Below are positions 38,325-48,670 of a DNA stretch of 64,000 nt, piece after piece. Positions within the stretch are counted from its first letter, which is position 1. The number at the start of each line of letters is the position of its first letter. The DNA is from Pascua guehoae (Eukaryota; Basidiomycota; Tremellomycetes; Trichosporonales; Trichosporonaceae). Where the stretch lies: the NCBI GenBank assembly GCA_001600415.1, contig BCJX01000017.1, positions 1,142 through 65,141 of the forward strand, read 5' to 3'. A program made the translations under genes and the position numbers. The notes below the pieces were generated by a model. That model did not search any database. It had not been told where the DNA came from and saw only the letters and a program-made list of their open reading frames with translations.

Positions 38325-39213
38325 TGAGCTACAAACCACCCGCCACCCGTAGAACCCTCCCAACGCGTACACCTGAACGCCTAAAGCATAATTCCCCAGA
38401 GAACGACACAGAGTCACCGCCTTGGCAGTGAAGCGCATGTCGTTCACCCGTGGTTATTCCCCAAACGCTCAGGTGTACGCGATGAAAGCGGCCCATGGTC
38501 GTCCCCCTTGCCCCACCTACCACGTGCGACAACTTCCCGGACATGGGTGGGGGGTCGGACATGAAGGCGTGTGAGGGACGTAACGCAGTGGTGCAGTGAT
38601 GCCGCCTTTGTCGCCGACCCCGACCTCGCCCTTGACGCTCCACGGGCCTGCCTAATGATGAATGAATACACCACCGAGGTGTTTGGATTCGTTGAAGAGC
38701 ACGCGACTGGTCAACAGCGACGTCCGACGCGTTCTTGATAAACCCGTGGTCGAGCCGGGCTATGACATGGGCCGGCTAATGATTTCGTGGAAAAGGTGTG
38801 TGAAGGAGAGGTGCTGAATGGTCGGCATGCTCGAATGCGGTTGGTAAGGATGTGCGTAAAACGGAAGTGATGATAGGGGGTGGGTGAAAGGATGCGTGAT
38901 GGGTGAGTGGGAAGATGAAAAGAGAAAGCCGCGGTATTTCGCGTCGTGCTGCCGCGTTCGCCTCGTGCTGCCGCGTTCGCCTCGTGCTGCCCCGAGTCGT
39001 GGCCACTGGTATACCGACCATGCGATCTCTTCGACGTCGAGCTGGTGCCAGGCGACGAGCGTCTCAAGTGGATCCGTGTCCGTGTCGTCCCCTCCCCGTG
39101 TGCAACGTGCTCCCCCCCGGCGTTTTCTTTGCCTTGCGGGCCAGCCGGTGCACGAGGATGACCTCGACTACCAGATCAAGATACCCCAGCTCTTTACCGC
39201 CTATGAGCAGTGA
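38325..39213 (+). pseudogene. coding-like fragments, possible decayed or intron-rich gene
   Basis: Several short frames look coding but do not join cleanly. MSYKPPATRRTLPTRTPERL starts at 38325 and can splice (CAG/GTGAAG...CTCAG/) to VYAMKAAHGRPPCPTYHVRQ. From 38662, MNTPPRCLDSLKSTRLVNSD continues as VRRVLDKPVVEPGYDMGRLM. Near 39030, DLFDVELVPGDERLKWIRVR is followed in another frame by VHEDDLDYQIKIPQLFTAYE, ending 39213. A run of seven C between the last two could be a frameshift or sequencing error. A 19-base repeat (CGCGTTCGCCTCGTGCTGC) sits at 38938-38993. No family recognised. Confidence 0.3.
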
Positions 39214-39845
39214 TGCAGTGACGCAGTGATGCAGTGTTGGAATGCTGTGAACAGAGTGCCATCGATGGCCCCGCAGTCGACGGGCCGGCCATCGACGGGC
39301 TGAATTGGGAGGCAGACGAGCCTGTGGCCAGCCTGACTGTGGTCGCGGGGAGTCTTGCCTCAGCCACCACAGATCACAACCCGGAACGCATAGCGGCAGC
39401 GCACCGCCGCAACAACCCCAACCTCCCTCTGTCCCCAATACCGTCCTCTGCACACATCACCGCCCCGAACAACGCCTTACTACCCCAACCCGTAGAAAGG
39501 ACGCTTCTCAGCGGCGGCTGATTGGCAGCTGCCTGGATGGCGTTCGAGATTGATGTCAAGATCCGCGCCCTGTTTAGTCGGCGAAGCCCGTGGGATGAAG
39601 ACCCACGTTTCCCGTTCGGCGCGCATGGTGTCCCAGACGGGGGTGGTAGGCGCCGAGGTCGGGGTAGCAATGGTTGAGGAAACAGCCGACGCGGCAGGGG
39701 GCCACTGGGGTAGTGCGGGTAGTAAGAAGCGGCGGCGGTTGGCGTGCTGGGTCGACACCACTCTCTGCGACCTGTTCGGCTGCGAACAAGCCCCCCGCCC
39801 CCGCTGAAACGGGTGATGGGCAGTCGGAACCCATGGTCGGGCTCG

Positions 39846-40226
39846 TTAACGCAGCGTGCGAAAAGGGAAGAGGTGAGCGCATGTGCCTTGGGATTGTTGT
39901 CGTGCTGGTCCCGTAGCCGCGCCTTTGTTATTGGGCGCCGAGTACCACACCATCTGCACGAACCCGTCCATAGCAATGTCGACAGCCTGGTCGATCCTCG
40001 CCCTGATCGCCGTTTCCCACGTGGTGCGGATCTTGGAGCACTTGTTCCGAGTCCCTTTGCCACAATTGTGGCATTTGCGACGATTGCCCTTGGTCCAGTG
40101 TGCCGCGGTGGGGGATCGAAAGCTCCCGCAAGGGGTACAATGCGTGAAAGAGGAATTCGCCCCCGAGGGTCGTCTTCTGCGCGCGGCGCTCCAGGTCTGT
40201 ATCCTCTGGTGACGACGTCGATCCAC
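39846..40226 (-). pseudogene. cysteine-motif protein fragment, paralogue of the 41.1-41.8 kb gene
   Basis: The minus-strand frame reads CTPCGSFRSPTAAHWTKGNR followed by RKCHNCGKGTRNKCSKIRTT and WETAIRARIDQ. It aligns with the product of the gene at 41062-41760 over KG(N/H)RRKC(H/N)NC......KCS..R..W. No convincing start codon or upstream exon was found, so it may be a partial or decaying copy. A proline-rich frame downstream (about 39480-39760: WDTMRAERETWVFIPRASPT) could be its C-terminal exon. Confidence 0.35.
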
Positions 40227-40245
40227 GCTACGCTATCTCCCTGAT

Positions 40246-40695
40246 AGGACGGCGGAGAACTGCAGGCGATTGCGGACAAGTTCACCTCTGCCCCGGCGTT
40301 TTCGACGCGCGTCAACAGGGGCGAATCTCTTGTCCCGCGCGAGCCGGTGGTGCGCGCGCCCGTGGAGCGCGGGACGATCGACTTTGGCGAGCAGACGTAC
40401 GTGGTGAACCACGTCGAGGCGCCCGACACGGGAGATGTCGAGTCGGCCGCGGGAGATGGAGAGGGGGCCGAGCCCAAGTCCACGCCGAATGCCCCACCAT
40501 GGCGAGAATGACGACGACAGCTTGTTTCTGGGCGTCGTGCGGGACCAGTTCTCCCCAGCCAATTGCTCTCCCTTGCGTAGGCGAGCAGAGTACCCTGGAC
40601 AGCACCGAGTTCTTGTCTGGTACGAGCGTATCGTAGCGCCAAACGTACTTGATGGGAGCGAGAGTGGTTCGGAGGTGGTGAGTTGGTGGTGTTAA
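40246..40695 (+). pseudogene. coding-like fragment with frame break
   Basis: An open frame without start reads GGELQAIADKFTSAPAFSTR... then GTIDFGEQTYVVNHVEAPDT, ending in a stop near 40512. An overlapping frame continues with NDDDSLFLGVVRDQFSPAN and VLVWYERIVAPNVLDGSESG to 40695. Composition is protein-like in both, so a frameshift or an unseen intron is likely. No family recognised. Confidence 0.3.
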
Positions 40696-41061
40696 ATGAT
40701 CCTGAGGTTCAAGTCGAGGCAGACTCGAATACTGGGACGGACGGGGTTGGACGCGGCGAGAGCGGGCGAGCGCTTGTGCCGGAACGCCCCCCTTGCAAGA
40801 ATATGGACCTTGTCCACCGCAATCTCCTGCTTGGCATGCTTCTGCAGAGCATCATCAGAAGGGTGCGAATCGCTGGGAGAGCCGGGGGATGTCCGCGTGG
40901 AGGTATCGAGCCGGGGTGGACGCAGGCTCGTGGAGCAGTAGGGGAGGCTGGGAAGACGGGAACGGGGGCCAAACCGTACCCCATCGCCTCATAGGTCGTA
41001 GCTTTGCTTTAAACCCCTCCACCAGGTGCTCCGGGCTGGGGGCCAGACAGTACGCCCCTGA

Positions 41062-41760
41062 ACGCGTTTATACGGCGCAGTCTCCCTCGATGCCTTCCTG
41101 CTTAGCTTCGGCCAGCCACTTTTCGACGGCCTGCATTCACAAACACGCGCTTGTGGGCCTTTGTGCATTGGGGGGGGGGGGGCGGCGCCTCGGTGCTCTG
41201 GATGACCTTGGCATTGAGCGAGTCAATGACGCTTGTTGGATCGGGTGTAATGGGACGATGCTTTGGCGAGATGCTCTTGCATGGGGGATCGCTGAGAATT
41301 GCGCTGTACTTGTGCGGCTGCCCATTCGCGCAGTCGGGGAGGGGTGGGCATTGGTCTGATCGTGGGAGTGATGTCAGGTCGTCGAGCGCCGTAGAAGTTA
41401 TCCTTGATGATGTCGTCGAGGTACTTGTTCATGGCATCGTGCCAACAATCGCGCATCGAGGAACATTTACCGTGGCTTGGGTCCGTACCGTGGCTTGGGT
41501 CCGTACAATTGTTGCACTTCCTTCGATGACCCTTGTCGCGGTGCTTTGTGGGCACGTAGCAGACCTCAAACGGTCCGGCCTTGCACTCGTCGCACACGTT
41601 GCGACCAGTGTGCTTAACCCACCAATGGGGAGAACCGCTCAGCTCCTGCAAGGGTTAGCCATCCGTTGAGCGTGAACGTTGACTGCTTACCATTTGGACC
41701 TGTGCAGGGGTCAGCCGTCCATTGCCATCGGAGGTTGCAATCCAAGTGCTGCTGGCACTA
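41062..41760 (-). CDS. small cysteine-rich (zinc-ribbon-like) hypothetical protein
   Basis: Not a known family to me. The 5' part reads ASSTWIATSDGNGRLTPAQVQM, then a clean 44-base intron (GTAAGC...CTTGCAG). The main exon is ELSGSPHWWVKHTGRNVCDE, CKAGPFEVCYVPTKHRDKGH, RRKCNNC, then KCSSMRDCWHDAMNKYLDD. Cysteines in CxxC and RKCxNC pairs suggest a zinc site. An 18-base in-frame duplication gives DPSHGTDPSHG. A short intron may join to ISPKHRPITPDPTSVIDSLN and AKVIQSTEAPPPPPP, and a last exon AVEKWLAEAKQEGIEGDCAV ends near 41062. A run of 12 C (41171-41182) makes that junction unsure. The true start is not found, so treat as partial. Paralogue fragment at 39846-40226. Confidence 0.45.
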
Positions 41761-42552
41761 GAATGTCGGTCAATGTCGGCCGCAATGCTGGTTGCATTTG
41801 TCCAGGGATGTAGGTGTCGTCATCGGCCCCTAACCACCTCAATTTCTCGTTCCCCGACCTCGCTGCGACCGCCTCGGGGTATAATAATGAGAAAGATTGC
41901 GCTGGCGATGATAGCAGCGCATACGCATGCAAGGCGATGGCGGGCGCTTGGCTGGAGCGACGCCGTCGACGTGAACGGAATGGGTGAGGACAATGGGCAT
42001 GTCATGTATGTTGCAGTAGAGGATACTGCAGTCGAGGCGGTGGAGAGATCTTTGGCCAGGAGAACGTGCCATCCCCGTAGATGGGGATATCCCCAGCATT
42101 TTCCGCGACAGTCCCATGCCCCACCATCTTGCCCTCCCAACCCTCTCAGACTACACCTTTTTAACCTCCCGCTTCCACTCCCGTTGCCCCCTGCCCAGCC
42201 TGTTCCTCCCACTGCCCCTGCCTCGGTACCTCCTCTCGTCCCTGCCTCCCAGCTGGCGGGTATCCCGGCAAAGGCAAAGCGCACGTCGTGCGGAAGCGGA
42301 GAGAAGTAGAAGTTCTCACGCCTCTCAGGAGAGACGGAGGCGGCACGCGAAAGCGTAGGAGAGGGGATGGATGAGGGCGATGTGATTTCGCCCCTGTGGT
42401 CCTCCCCGGTGTCGTGTGCTGAGCACTTCACGCAGTTCTTGATGGCATAACCACCACTACGACGCAGTGTTGTGGTCGGAGGACGATGACGGAGGATTCC
42501 GCGACGCCAGGTTGGTAGTAGACCTGAGAGGCCTGGGTATGGGCGGGGGGGG

Positions 42553-42665
42553 NNNNNNNNNNNNNNNNNNNNNNNNNNNNNNNNNNNNNNNNNNNNNNNN
42601 NNNNNNNNNNNNNNNNNNNNNNNNNNNNNNNNNNNNNNNNNNNNNNNNNNNNNNNNNNNNNNNNN
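42553..42665. other. assembly gap (113 N)
   Basis: Run of N flanked by G tracts; sequence on either side is non-coding as far as I can see. Confidence 0.99.
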
Positions 42666-43074
42666 GGGGCGTTGCTGGCTGGGGCCGTTAGCTGTGAAGC
42701 GAGGGGGGGCGTGAGAGAGGGGAGACTTCTACTTACTCGTAGCGTAGGTCCGGGCACTCGCCTGCTCAGTGAAGGGAGTTGTCGGGCCCTTGGCGGGATA
42801 TTTCGTGCCAGGACACAGCCAGGCGAGTCGACGTTGACGAGCGCCGAAAACCGTCGCACGGGGGGTTCGTACGCACGAGCTTTGGGTCTTGATCCAGGCT
42901 GTGCTTCCGAGGAGAACGAGGTCATGGACGGACCGGTCCTGGGTCGTGGGCTTTCGCACTGACGACTGCCTCCACCGCGAGATGCGACTGGAAGGACGAC
43001 TCCAGTGGCGCGCCTCGTGGTCCCTACGAGAGCGAGGGTGAAATGATCGCGCACTTGACAAATACCCCCCTGAC

Positions 43075-43290
43075 ATGTCCGCCACCGCGCAAAACATCTC
43101 TGGCGAGGCGCGGACTGCCGCCTTAGAATGCTGGCCAGTAGAAGCGGAAGACACTCCCAAACCCGTCCCCAGTGTCGGTAGTGGCAGCAGTGCGAACCGT
43201 GACAACCAATTTCCAACCCCGCCCCGGTTCGATAGGGGCGGTGGCCGAGGACGAGATCGAATTAGTAGTGACAGGCGACGTGGAGTATGA
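43075..43290 (+). CDS. small hypothetical protein, RG-rich tail
   Basis: 71 codons from ATG 43075: MSATAQNISGEARTAALECW..., then FDRGGGRGRDRISSDRRRGV at the end. An Arg-Gly tail can bind RNA, but the frame is short and unsupported. Confidence 0.2.
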   Translation: MSATAQNISGEARTAALECWPVEAEDTPKPVPSVGSGSSANRDNQFPTPPRFDRGGGRGRDRISSDRRRGV

Positions 43291-43323
43291 CTAGGGCCTC
43301 TCGGACGCGATAATCCCCGAAAG

Positions 43324-43439
43324 TGTTGTTCGCTGCAAAGAGGTATTGTTGTTTGCTGCCTGAATGGCCCCCGAAGGGGATGTTACCCGCCGCAAAAGGG
43401 TCATGAACTGAGAACATGACCTCTTTGCAGCGAACAACA
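43324..43439. mobile_element. 116-base element with 21-base perfect inverted repeats
   Basis: Arms TGTTGTTCGCTGCAAAGA... (43324-43344) and its exact complement (43419-43439). The interior carries GCCCCCGAAGGGG, resembling the core of the GC palindromes. Foldback or MITE-like; no open frame. Confidence 0.75.
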
Positions 43440-45017
43440 TCCACATGTGGCCTAGCTGACGCTGCCTTGCGCGTGCGCCAATAGCTGGAGTCTCAGCGGG
43501 GAGAGGGTGGGGGTGAAAGGTGGGATTTATATTTGCGTGGAGAGCTAGATCGAAGGAGAAGGGGAATGGTAGGGGGCCATCCATGCTGCCCCCCTTCGCG
43601 GGGAGTACGGAACTCTACCATTACTGTCAACCCCAGGGGAGACTGGCCTTTCCTATCCACAAGGGATATCATGGGTAGGGATAGGGAGAAGGGAAACGAG
43701 GGGCAAGGGGGGACCAGGAGGGGAGGGGAAAGGCCGCTCAGGATGAGGAGGGGTAGGAGAGAAAGAAGAGGGGGAGGTGGACAGGGGCTTTGCTCACTAT
43801 TCCTTGTCGGTGATGAGAATGGGAAGAGAAGTGGGAGGATGAGTGAAAGACAAGTGACCGCGAGTGAGCGGTTTATATGCACAATCTCAGAGCGCCGTGT
43901 GCATGGCGGGCGCGGGGGCTTGGAGCCAGAAGCGGAGGCAAAGGAAGTGAGCGCCTAGACAAGGCCATCATGTGACAAAGCAAAGAAGCAAGAATGGAGG
44001 TGCACACCAACAACGAGGCAAAGGAGACCTGTGCACTATAAACTAGGGGGTCTCGCACCCGTCCTTTGGGGTGCCTGTAGCTTTATTGTACTGCACACCT
44101 CGCACCGAAAAGAAGGAGAGAGGAGAACGCGGGGAGCTGGGGAAAGGAGGCGTGGTGTTGGGGAACGCAGGTTGCTGGGGAGAGGAGGTAGAGAACAGAG
44201 GAATGTGGAATTGTCTGCGACGTTGGGGAACACGCACACAGAGGATAACGCATAGGCCACCAGGTGATGCAGGTGACCAGCATCTGGGAGCAATGTGCCT
44301 AGGCAACGGAGGCATATCATCCACAACGGCGAGAATGGGGGAGAGTGGGGACGGGACTAAAGGCCGCATGGCGAGCGCATGTGAGGTGCGAGGTAGAATC
44401 GGGTCGCATTGTTGGACCATGGGGCAGTGGTGCTATCGCACAGTCGTGCAGTCATGCAGGCGCATGCGCTCGTAAAGGCGTGCAAAGGACAGATAAAGAG
44501 AGCCGTGCGTGCCGCATTGCAGTGTGGCAGTGGGGCGTGGTTGTGTGGCAGTTTCAAGTGCCACACTCAAGTGGCGTGGCGCGTCTTCCCTTTTTCGCCT
44601 ACTTCTGAAGCCCCCCTTCTACCTTTGGGCAGCTTTCACATGGTACAACCCGCCGAAGCGGTCCGAGTTCGAAGCGGTGCTTCTCAATACGTTCAGCCAC
44701 AACACGTTACATGATGTGCTCTAGTTTGATCTCGCACCCGTATCGTGCCCGGGCCTCTACCGCCGCCATGAATTTTGTTCCCGCCGCGGGTGTTTCACAG
44801 GTCAAGGGTCGTGAACAGGTGCGAGAACAAGGTACGCTTCCCGCCTTTGTGGGGAGTTCTTTGAGTTCTTGGTTCCGTCCCCAACGGTCGACAGGGGCGT
44901 ACGGTGGCGTGCACGGGGACGGCGTGCGGAGAAACTGGGGTGACAGTACAGCAAAAACAAGCAGACTTGGCGGCTTGTGGGCACGCGTGGCGGTTGCCCT
45001 CCAGGCAAGAAGTCATG

Positions 45018-45107
45018 GGTGCCATGGTGTAGTGGCAACATGTCCGTTTTGGGAGCATGTCAACGTCTCAGTACGGGAGATCAGGAGTTCAAACCTCCTT
45101 GGCGCCC
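45018..45107 (+). tRNA. tRNA-Pro (UGG), 18-base intron
   Basis: Mature sequence identical to the copy at 25383: same acceptor, D-, anticodon and T-arms, T run after. The intron is 18 bases (AGCATGTCAACGTCTCAG). The upstream stretch GGTTGCCCTCCAGGCAAGAA also resembles that of copy 1. Copy 2 of 3. Confidence 0.9.
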
Positions 45108-45535
45108 CTTTTTGACAAGAGATGCAGAGGAGAGCATTTCGCAGTGGTTTGTGAGCGCGAGCGGAGGTGACCCTCCAGGCAAAAAAGGTCTGGGATACGT
45201 CTCGGGACACATCCCAGATTCTCGCGCCCTAGCCCAATTGATACACGACACCCTCCAACCTGGATGGATTTCTTCCCAGCTTGCAGCCCGATCGACCAAC
45301 TGTCCCAGGAAGCGCACAGCAGACGCCGCCAACCTCACGATGGGAGGCTCACCATAAAACTATCGCGCTCCAAACGGACCCAGACCCCCAAGACAGCAGA
45401 GATGTCCTCCCTGCCCAAGGAAAGGGGCATGCGCGAGCCCCGTAGTCATTGATACATTTGCAGCACCGCCATCCGACGACTCGTACGCGAGCATCACGGA
45501 TTGCATGCGAAGGGTGCTTCCAACATTCAACCATG

Positions 45536-45625
45536 GGTGCCATGGTGTAGTGGCAACATGTCCGTTTTGGGAGCATATCAACATCTCAGTACGGGAGATC
45601 AGGAGTTCAAACCTCCTTGGCGCCC
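45536..45625 (+). tRNA. tRNA-Pro (UGG), 18-base intron
   Basis: Third identical mature tRNA-Pro, 428 bases after copy 2. Intron AGCATATCAACATCTCAG differs by two bases from copy 2. The T run and the downstream GATGCAGAGGAGA match copy 2's 3' flank. Confidence 0.9.
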
Positions 45626-45692
45626 CTTTTTAACAAGGATGCAGAGGAGATCATGTGATGATCCGTTGGGAGGTTAATCTCTGCCTCGACGA

Positions 45693-45811
45693 GGGTGTGA
45701 TTGCGTGTTGGAACTTGAAGTGGTCGCATCTTCCTGACACCTCACAACGACAATGTCCAGCTCGGGCTATGAATACCAACACGTGATTGAGTGCAACTAT
45801 GTGTGATATAC
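45693..45811. repeat. dispersed repeat of about 115 bases, copy A
   Basis: TGATTGCGTGTTGGAACTTG... through GTGCAACTATGTG, about 85 percent like copy B at 48382-48505. Starts 68 bases after a tRNA-Pro gene. No coding capacity. Confidence 0.75.
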
Positions 45812-46247
45812 TGCCGCTTGAGCTCCACTTCGATGTTGGCTAAGGCATGAGCAATACTTTGGTGCAATCTGACGATGAGAGTCCTTCCTATGCATCGGCT
45901 CCATATTGCTATTTATGTACAGAACATTGTCACGTAGGGGTTTTGTTTTTGTTTGCTGGTGATGAACGCTAGGTGATGTATAGCAGGGGGGCAAAGGAAG
46001 GGGAGATTTGGCGCAGGCTTACGAGCCGACAGCAGTGGAAGGGCCGGCGGTGGACGAACTGGCAGTGGAAGAAACGAGGGGCGGCCTGAGTCGCAGTGAA
46101 CGCGTCGTGCCCGGTGGCCAACATCGCCTGGTGGCCGGTGGTGAATTCGCAACCACACACTCCGCGGGGGCTCTCCTTTTCGATTGGCGGACTGCCATCA
46201 CGTGATGGTAATACTTGCCGTCGTCGTCGGACAGCTTCTTTCCGGTC

Positions 46248-47085
46248 TCACGCCGGCCCAATGCGTCCTTGGTAGTCCATGAGGTCGAACTCTGGGCAGC
46301 GGTATGCCGGGTGTCGGTCCCACTTGCCGCAAAGGCTGCAGGCGTGAATGTAGGTGCAGTTGGGGTTCCCACAAGAGTTTGTGTACTGATGCGCAATGAA
46401 GTTAAAACGCCAACAGATACGGTTGCCCTTGACAACGTCGCCGCGGGTGAGGGTGGCAGTGTAACCCCCAGTGCGGATTTTCTCATACTTGACCATGACC
46501 GCGGGGATCGCGTCAAGACCGGACGTGTCGGCAAGAGCAAGTACCACCGCCCTGCAGTTGTCACTCCTGTGCGTAGTGCGGTTGTCGGCATTCAGCGCGG
46601 TAAGTCCTGAAAGACCGCAGACACCGCACGAATCACCCCAGCGGCATGAAAAGTCGGCAGTGTCGTCAACAATGGGCATGGTCGGCGCGGCAGTAATCGT
46701 GGCCGCCTGAGACGGCGAGGCTGTCTGGGCCGCCTGAAAGCCGAGTTAGCAGGACAAGACCATCACTTTGTGTACCGCTCACTTCTGTTGTGTGCTGAAG
46801 AATAACGTTCATGGCCCGTTGATAGAACAGGGGCGCGTTCTGGTGTTCATACATCTCCATACAGAGCCCAAGCTTGAACCCCGGGACCAAACGTTGGAGA
46901 ATGTCGGACATTTCGCTCATCGCGTACCAATGGTGCTGTCCGTTGTACTTGCGAAAACTCGGGTGGTCGGAGTTGGTGATGCCGACCAGGTGTTCGTTGT
47001 CGAGCGTGGCAACCACTTCGTTCTTGAACTTTTGCTGCAGTTCTGTCAAGGGCGGTTGCCCAGAACTTGTCGTTCCCGACGCCAT
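46248..47085 (-). CDS. hypothetical protein with CCCH/zinc-knuckle-like cysteine cluster
   Basis: Two exons. ATG 47085 (MASGTTSSGQPPLTELQQKF), then HLVGITNSDHPSFRKYNG and LGLCMEMYEHQNAPLFYQRA. A 49-base intron (GTGAGC...TTTCAG) follows LQHTTE. Exon 2 reads AAQTASPSQAATITAAPTMP, DDTADFSCRWGDSCGVCGLS, and ends with ICWRFNFIAHQYTNSCGNPN, CTYIHACSLCGKWDRHPAYR, CPEF...GRIGPA. The pattern C-F-...-C-x4-C-x3-H-x-C-x2-C-x5-H-P-x3-C resembles zinc modules in fungal transposon gag-like proteins and in CCCH RNA-binding proteins. No polymerase or recombinase is nearby, so it may be a domesticated or stranded fragment, or a host protein. Confidence 0.5.
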
Positions 47086-48583
47086 CGTGAAGGACACGAA
47101 AACGGTGCCGAGGAGGACGGGAGAGGAAAACGGTGTGGTGGGTAGGAATGTAAAGGGGGGTAAAGAGGACCTCGGCCGTCGAGTTGTGGACTAATATGAA
47201 GATGAGGAGAGGAAAATGGTGTCGACGAGTAGGGATGTAGATGTAAAGTGGGTAAAGGGGAGAGAGAATGGGGACGGGGGTAGAGAGGGGGACGGTGTCG
47301 AGGATGCGGTCGGCGAGTTGGGGGTTAATAAGAAGGCGACGTCACGACCGTTTTCCCATACCTTGCCAGACGCAAGGATGCACAGCAAGGCCCCAGGTAG
47401 CTGCGGAACATGGATACCACGCCCCCGAACCATGCGCCAAGAGACAGACAGGCATGTGAAAAGGACGGGCGCAGGCGTGGTTGCCGTGTGCCGTGCAGGG
47501 CGTCGAGGTGCGAGTGTCGAGCACAAAGATGGACTAGCCGGCAAACGCACCCACCATGCCCCTCCCCCTCACTGTTCTCTGTGCCTCGATGAAACGGTAG
47601 CACAGTGGGTAGCCAAGGTCAAGCGATGGGTCTCTATGAGCGGCAGCCGGGAGCGCAAAGTGGCGTTTTCCATGTGGCACAAATTCACCACACAACAAGG
47701 GCACGCGCTCGCCGAGCGTACCCTTTGCTAGCGGCCGCCTTGGGTGTGACACTCTATCACGAGCTTTCGTTACTGAGGCGACAGCATCAGTTGGAGAGGG
47801 GTACGAGGCGTGCTGCAAGCGATTAGTTGGAGCGGCGTGCTGCACGCCCGCGCTCACCGAGCACATCCTTTGTTAGCGGCCAGCCTGTGTGTGCCACTCT
47901 GTCTTACCCAAGAGCGGTAGTCGTTGCAAGGGCGACAAGGCCACTTGGAGGGTGAACTACACATGCAAATGCAACACGCCGCTTACCAAGCGAGCGACTT
48001 TTTGATGGGGTATGGGAGGGGCGCGCTGCACGCTCAAACGCAACACACTTGCTAAGCGAGCAGGGCTTGCACACCAAAGTAGACCTGCGTGCGAACGCAC
48101 TAGCACACACAACAAGAGACGAGTGGTGGGTTGACTGTCGGCGGTGCGCGGTCTTTCCCCGTCTGTAAACTCGACGACGAAGTTATCGCGATCGACTATG
48201 GGGAGTGGCACCGTCTCGCTCTCAGCGAACATCAGCGCGTGAGTCCCGTGTTCACGCCGCCCGACTGACATCGGCCAATGGCGAGGGGGTTTGGCGTCAG
48301 CGGCGGCGGCGGCGGTGTGTCGCTCTCCGAGTCAGGATCATATGCAGGCAGCTGGAGTGTCTGCGTCGCTGGCGACCTCGGGGTGTACGATTGCGTGTTG
48401 GAGCTTGAAGTGGTGGTACCATCTTCCCGTCACCTCCCGTACCAACAACGACAATGTCCAGCTCGAACTGTAGCATGTGATTGGGTGCAACTACGTGATG
48501 TATTGGTGCATATATGATTGCAATGCTACTATTCCATGGTCTACTCCTCTACTTAGCGTTTCCGCCCTCGTCCAGGCAAAGTG
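47086..48583. other. 1.5 kb gene-poor stretch
   Basis: No gene recognised. Holds near-duplicate stretches (about 47703-47762 and 47848-47907, sharing CCTTTGYTAGCGGCC) and dispersed-repeat copy B at its end. Confidence 0.45.
48382..48505. repeat. dispersed repeat of about 115 bases, copy B
   Basis: ATTGCGTGTTGGAGCTTGAA... through GGTGCAACTACGTG; copy A lies at 45693-45811. Confidence 0.75.
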
Positions 48584-48612
48584 CCGCGCTTCCCCCTGAA
48601 AGGGGAGCGCGG
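48584..48612. terminator. GC palindrome element, copy 4
   Basis: CCGCGCTTCCCCC/GGGGAGCGCGG, 59 bases past the stop of the minus-strand coiled-coil gene. Read on that strand it is followed by CACTTTGCC. Terminator role inferred from shape and place. Confidence 0.5.
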
Positions 48613-48670
48613 ATGTACGCACCACACCTGCGCCCTGGTCCTTTCTTGCTCCTCCGCACCAACTACACTT

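Noticed and set aside
39374..40642. 422-codon minus-strand frame
   Set aside because: Arg/Pro/Ser-rich with rare-looking composition; better coding signals lie in other frames on both strands of the same stretch.
41820..42431. Minus-strand frame with one membrane-like segment (LACVCAAIIASAIFLIII)
   Set aside because: No ATG start, low-complexity Gly/Ser region, and no splice support; could be part of the cysteine-rich gene's upstream exons but this is unproven.
44711..45115. Frame MCSSLISHPYRARASTAAMN...
   Set aside because: Runs straight through a tRNA-Pro gene.
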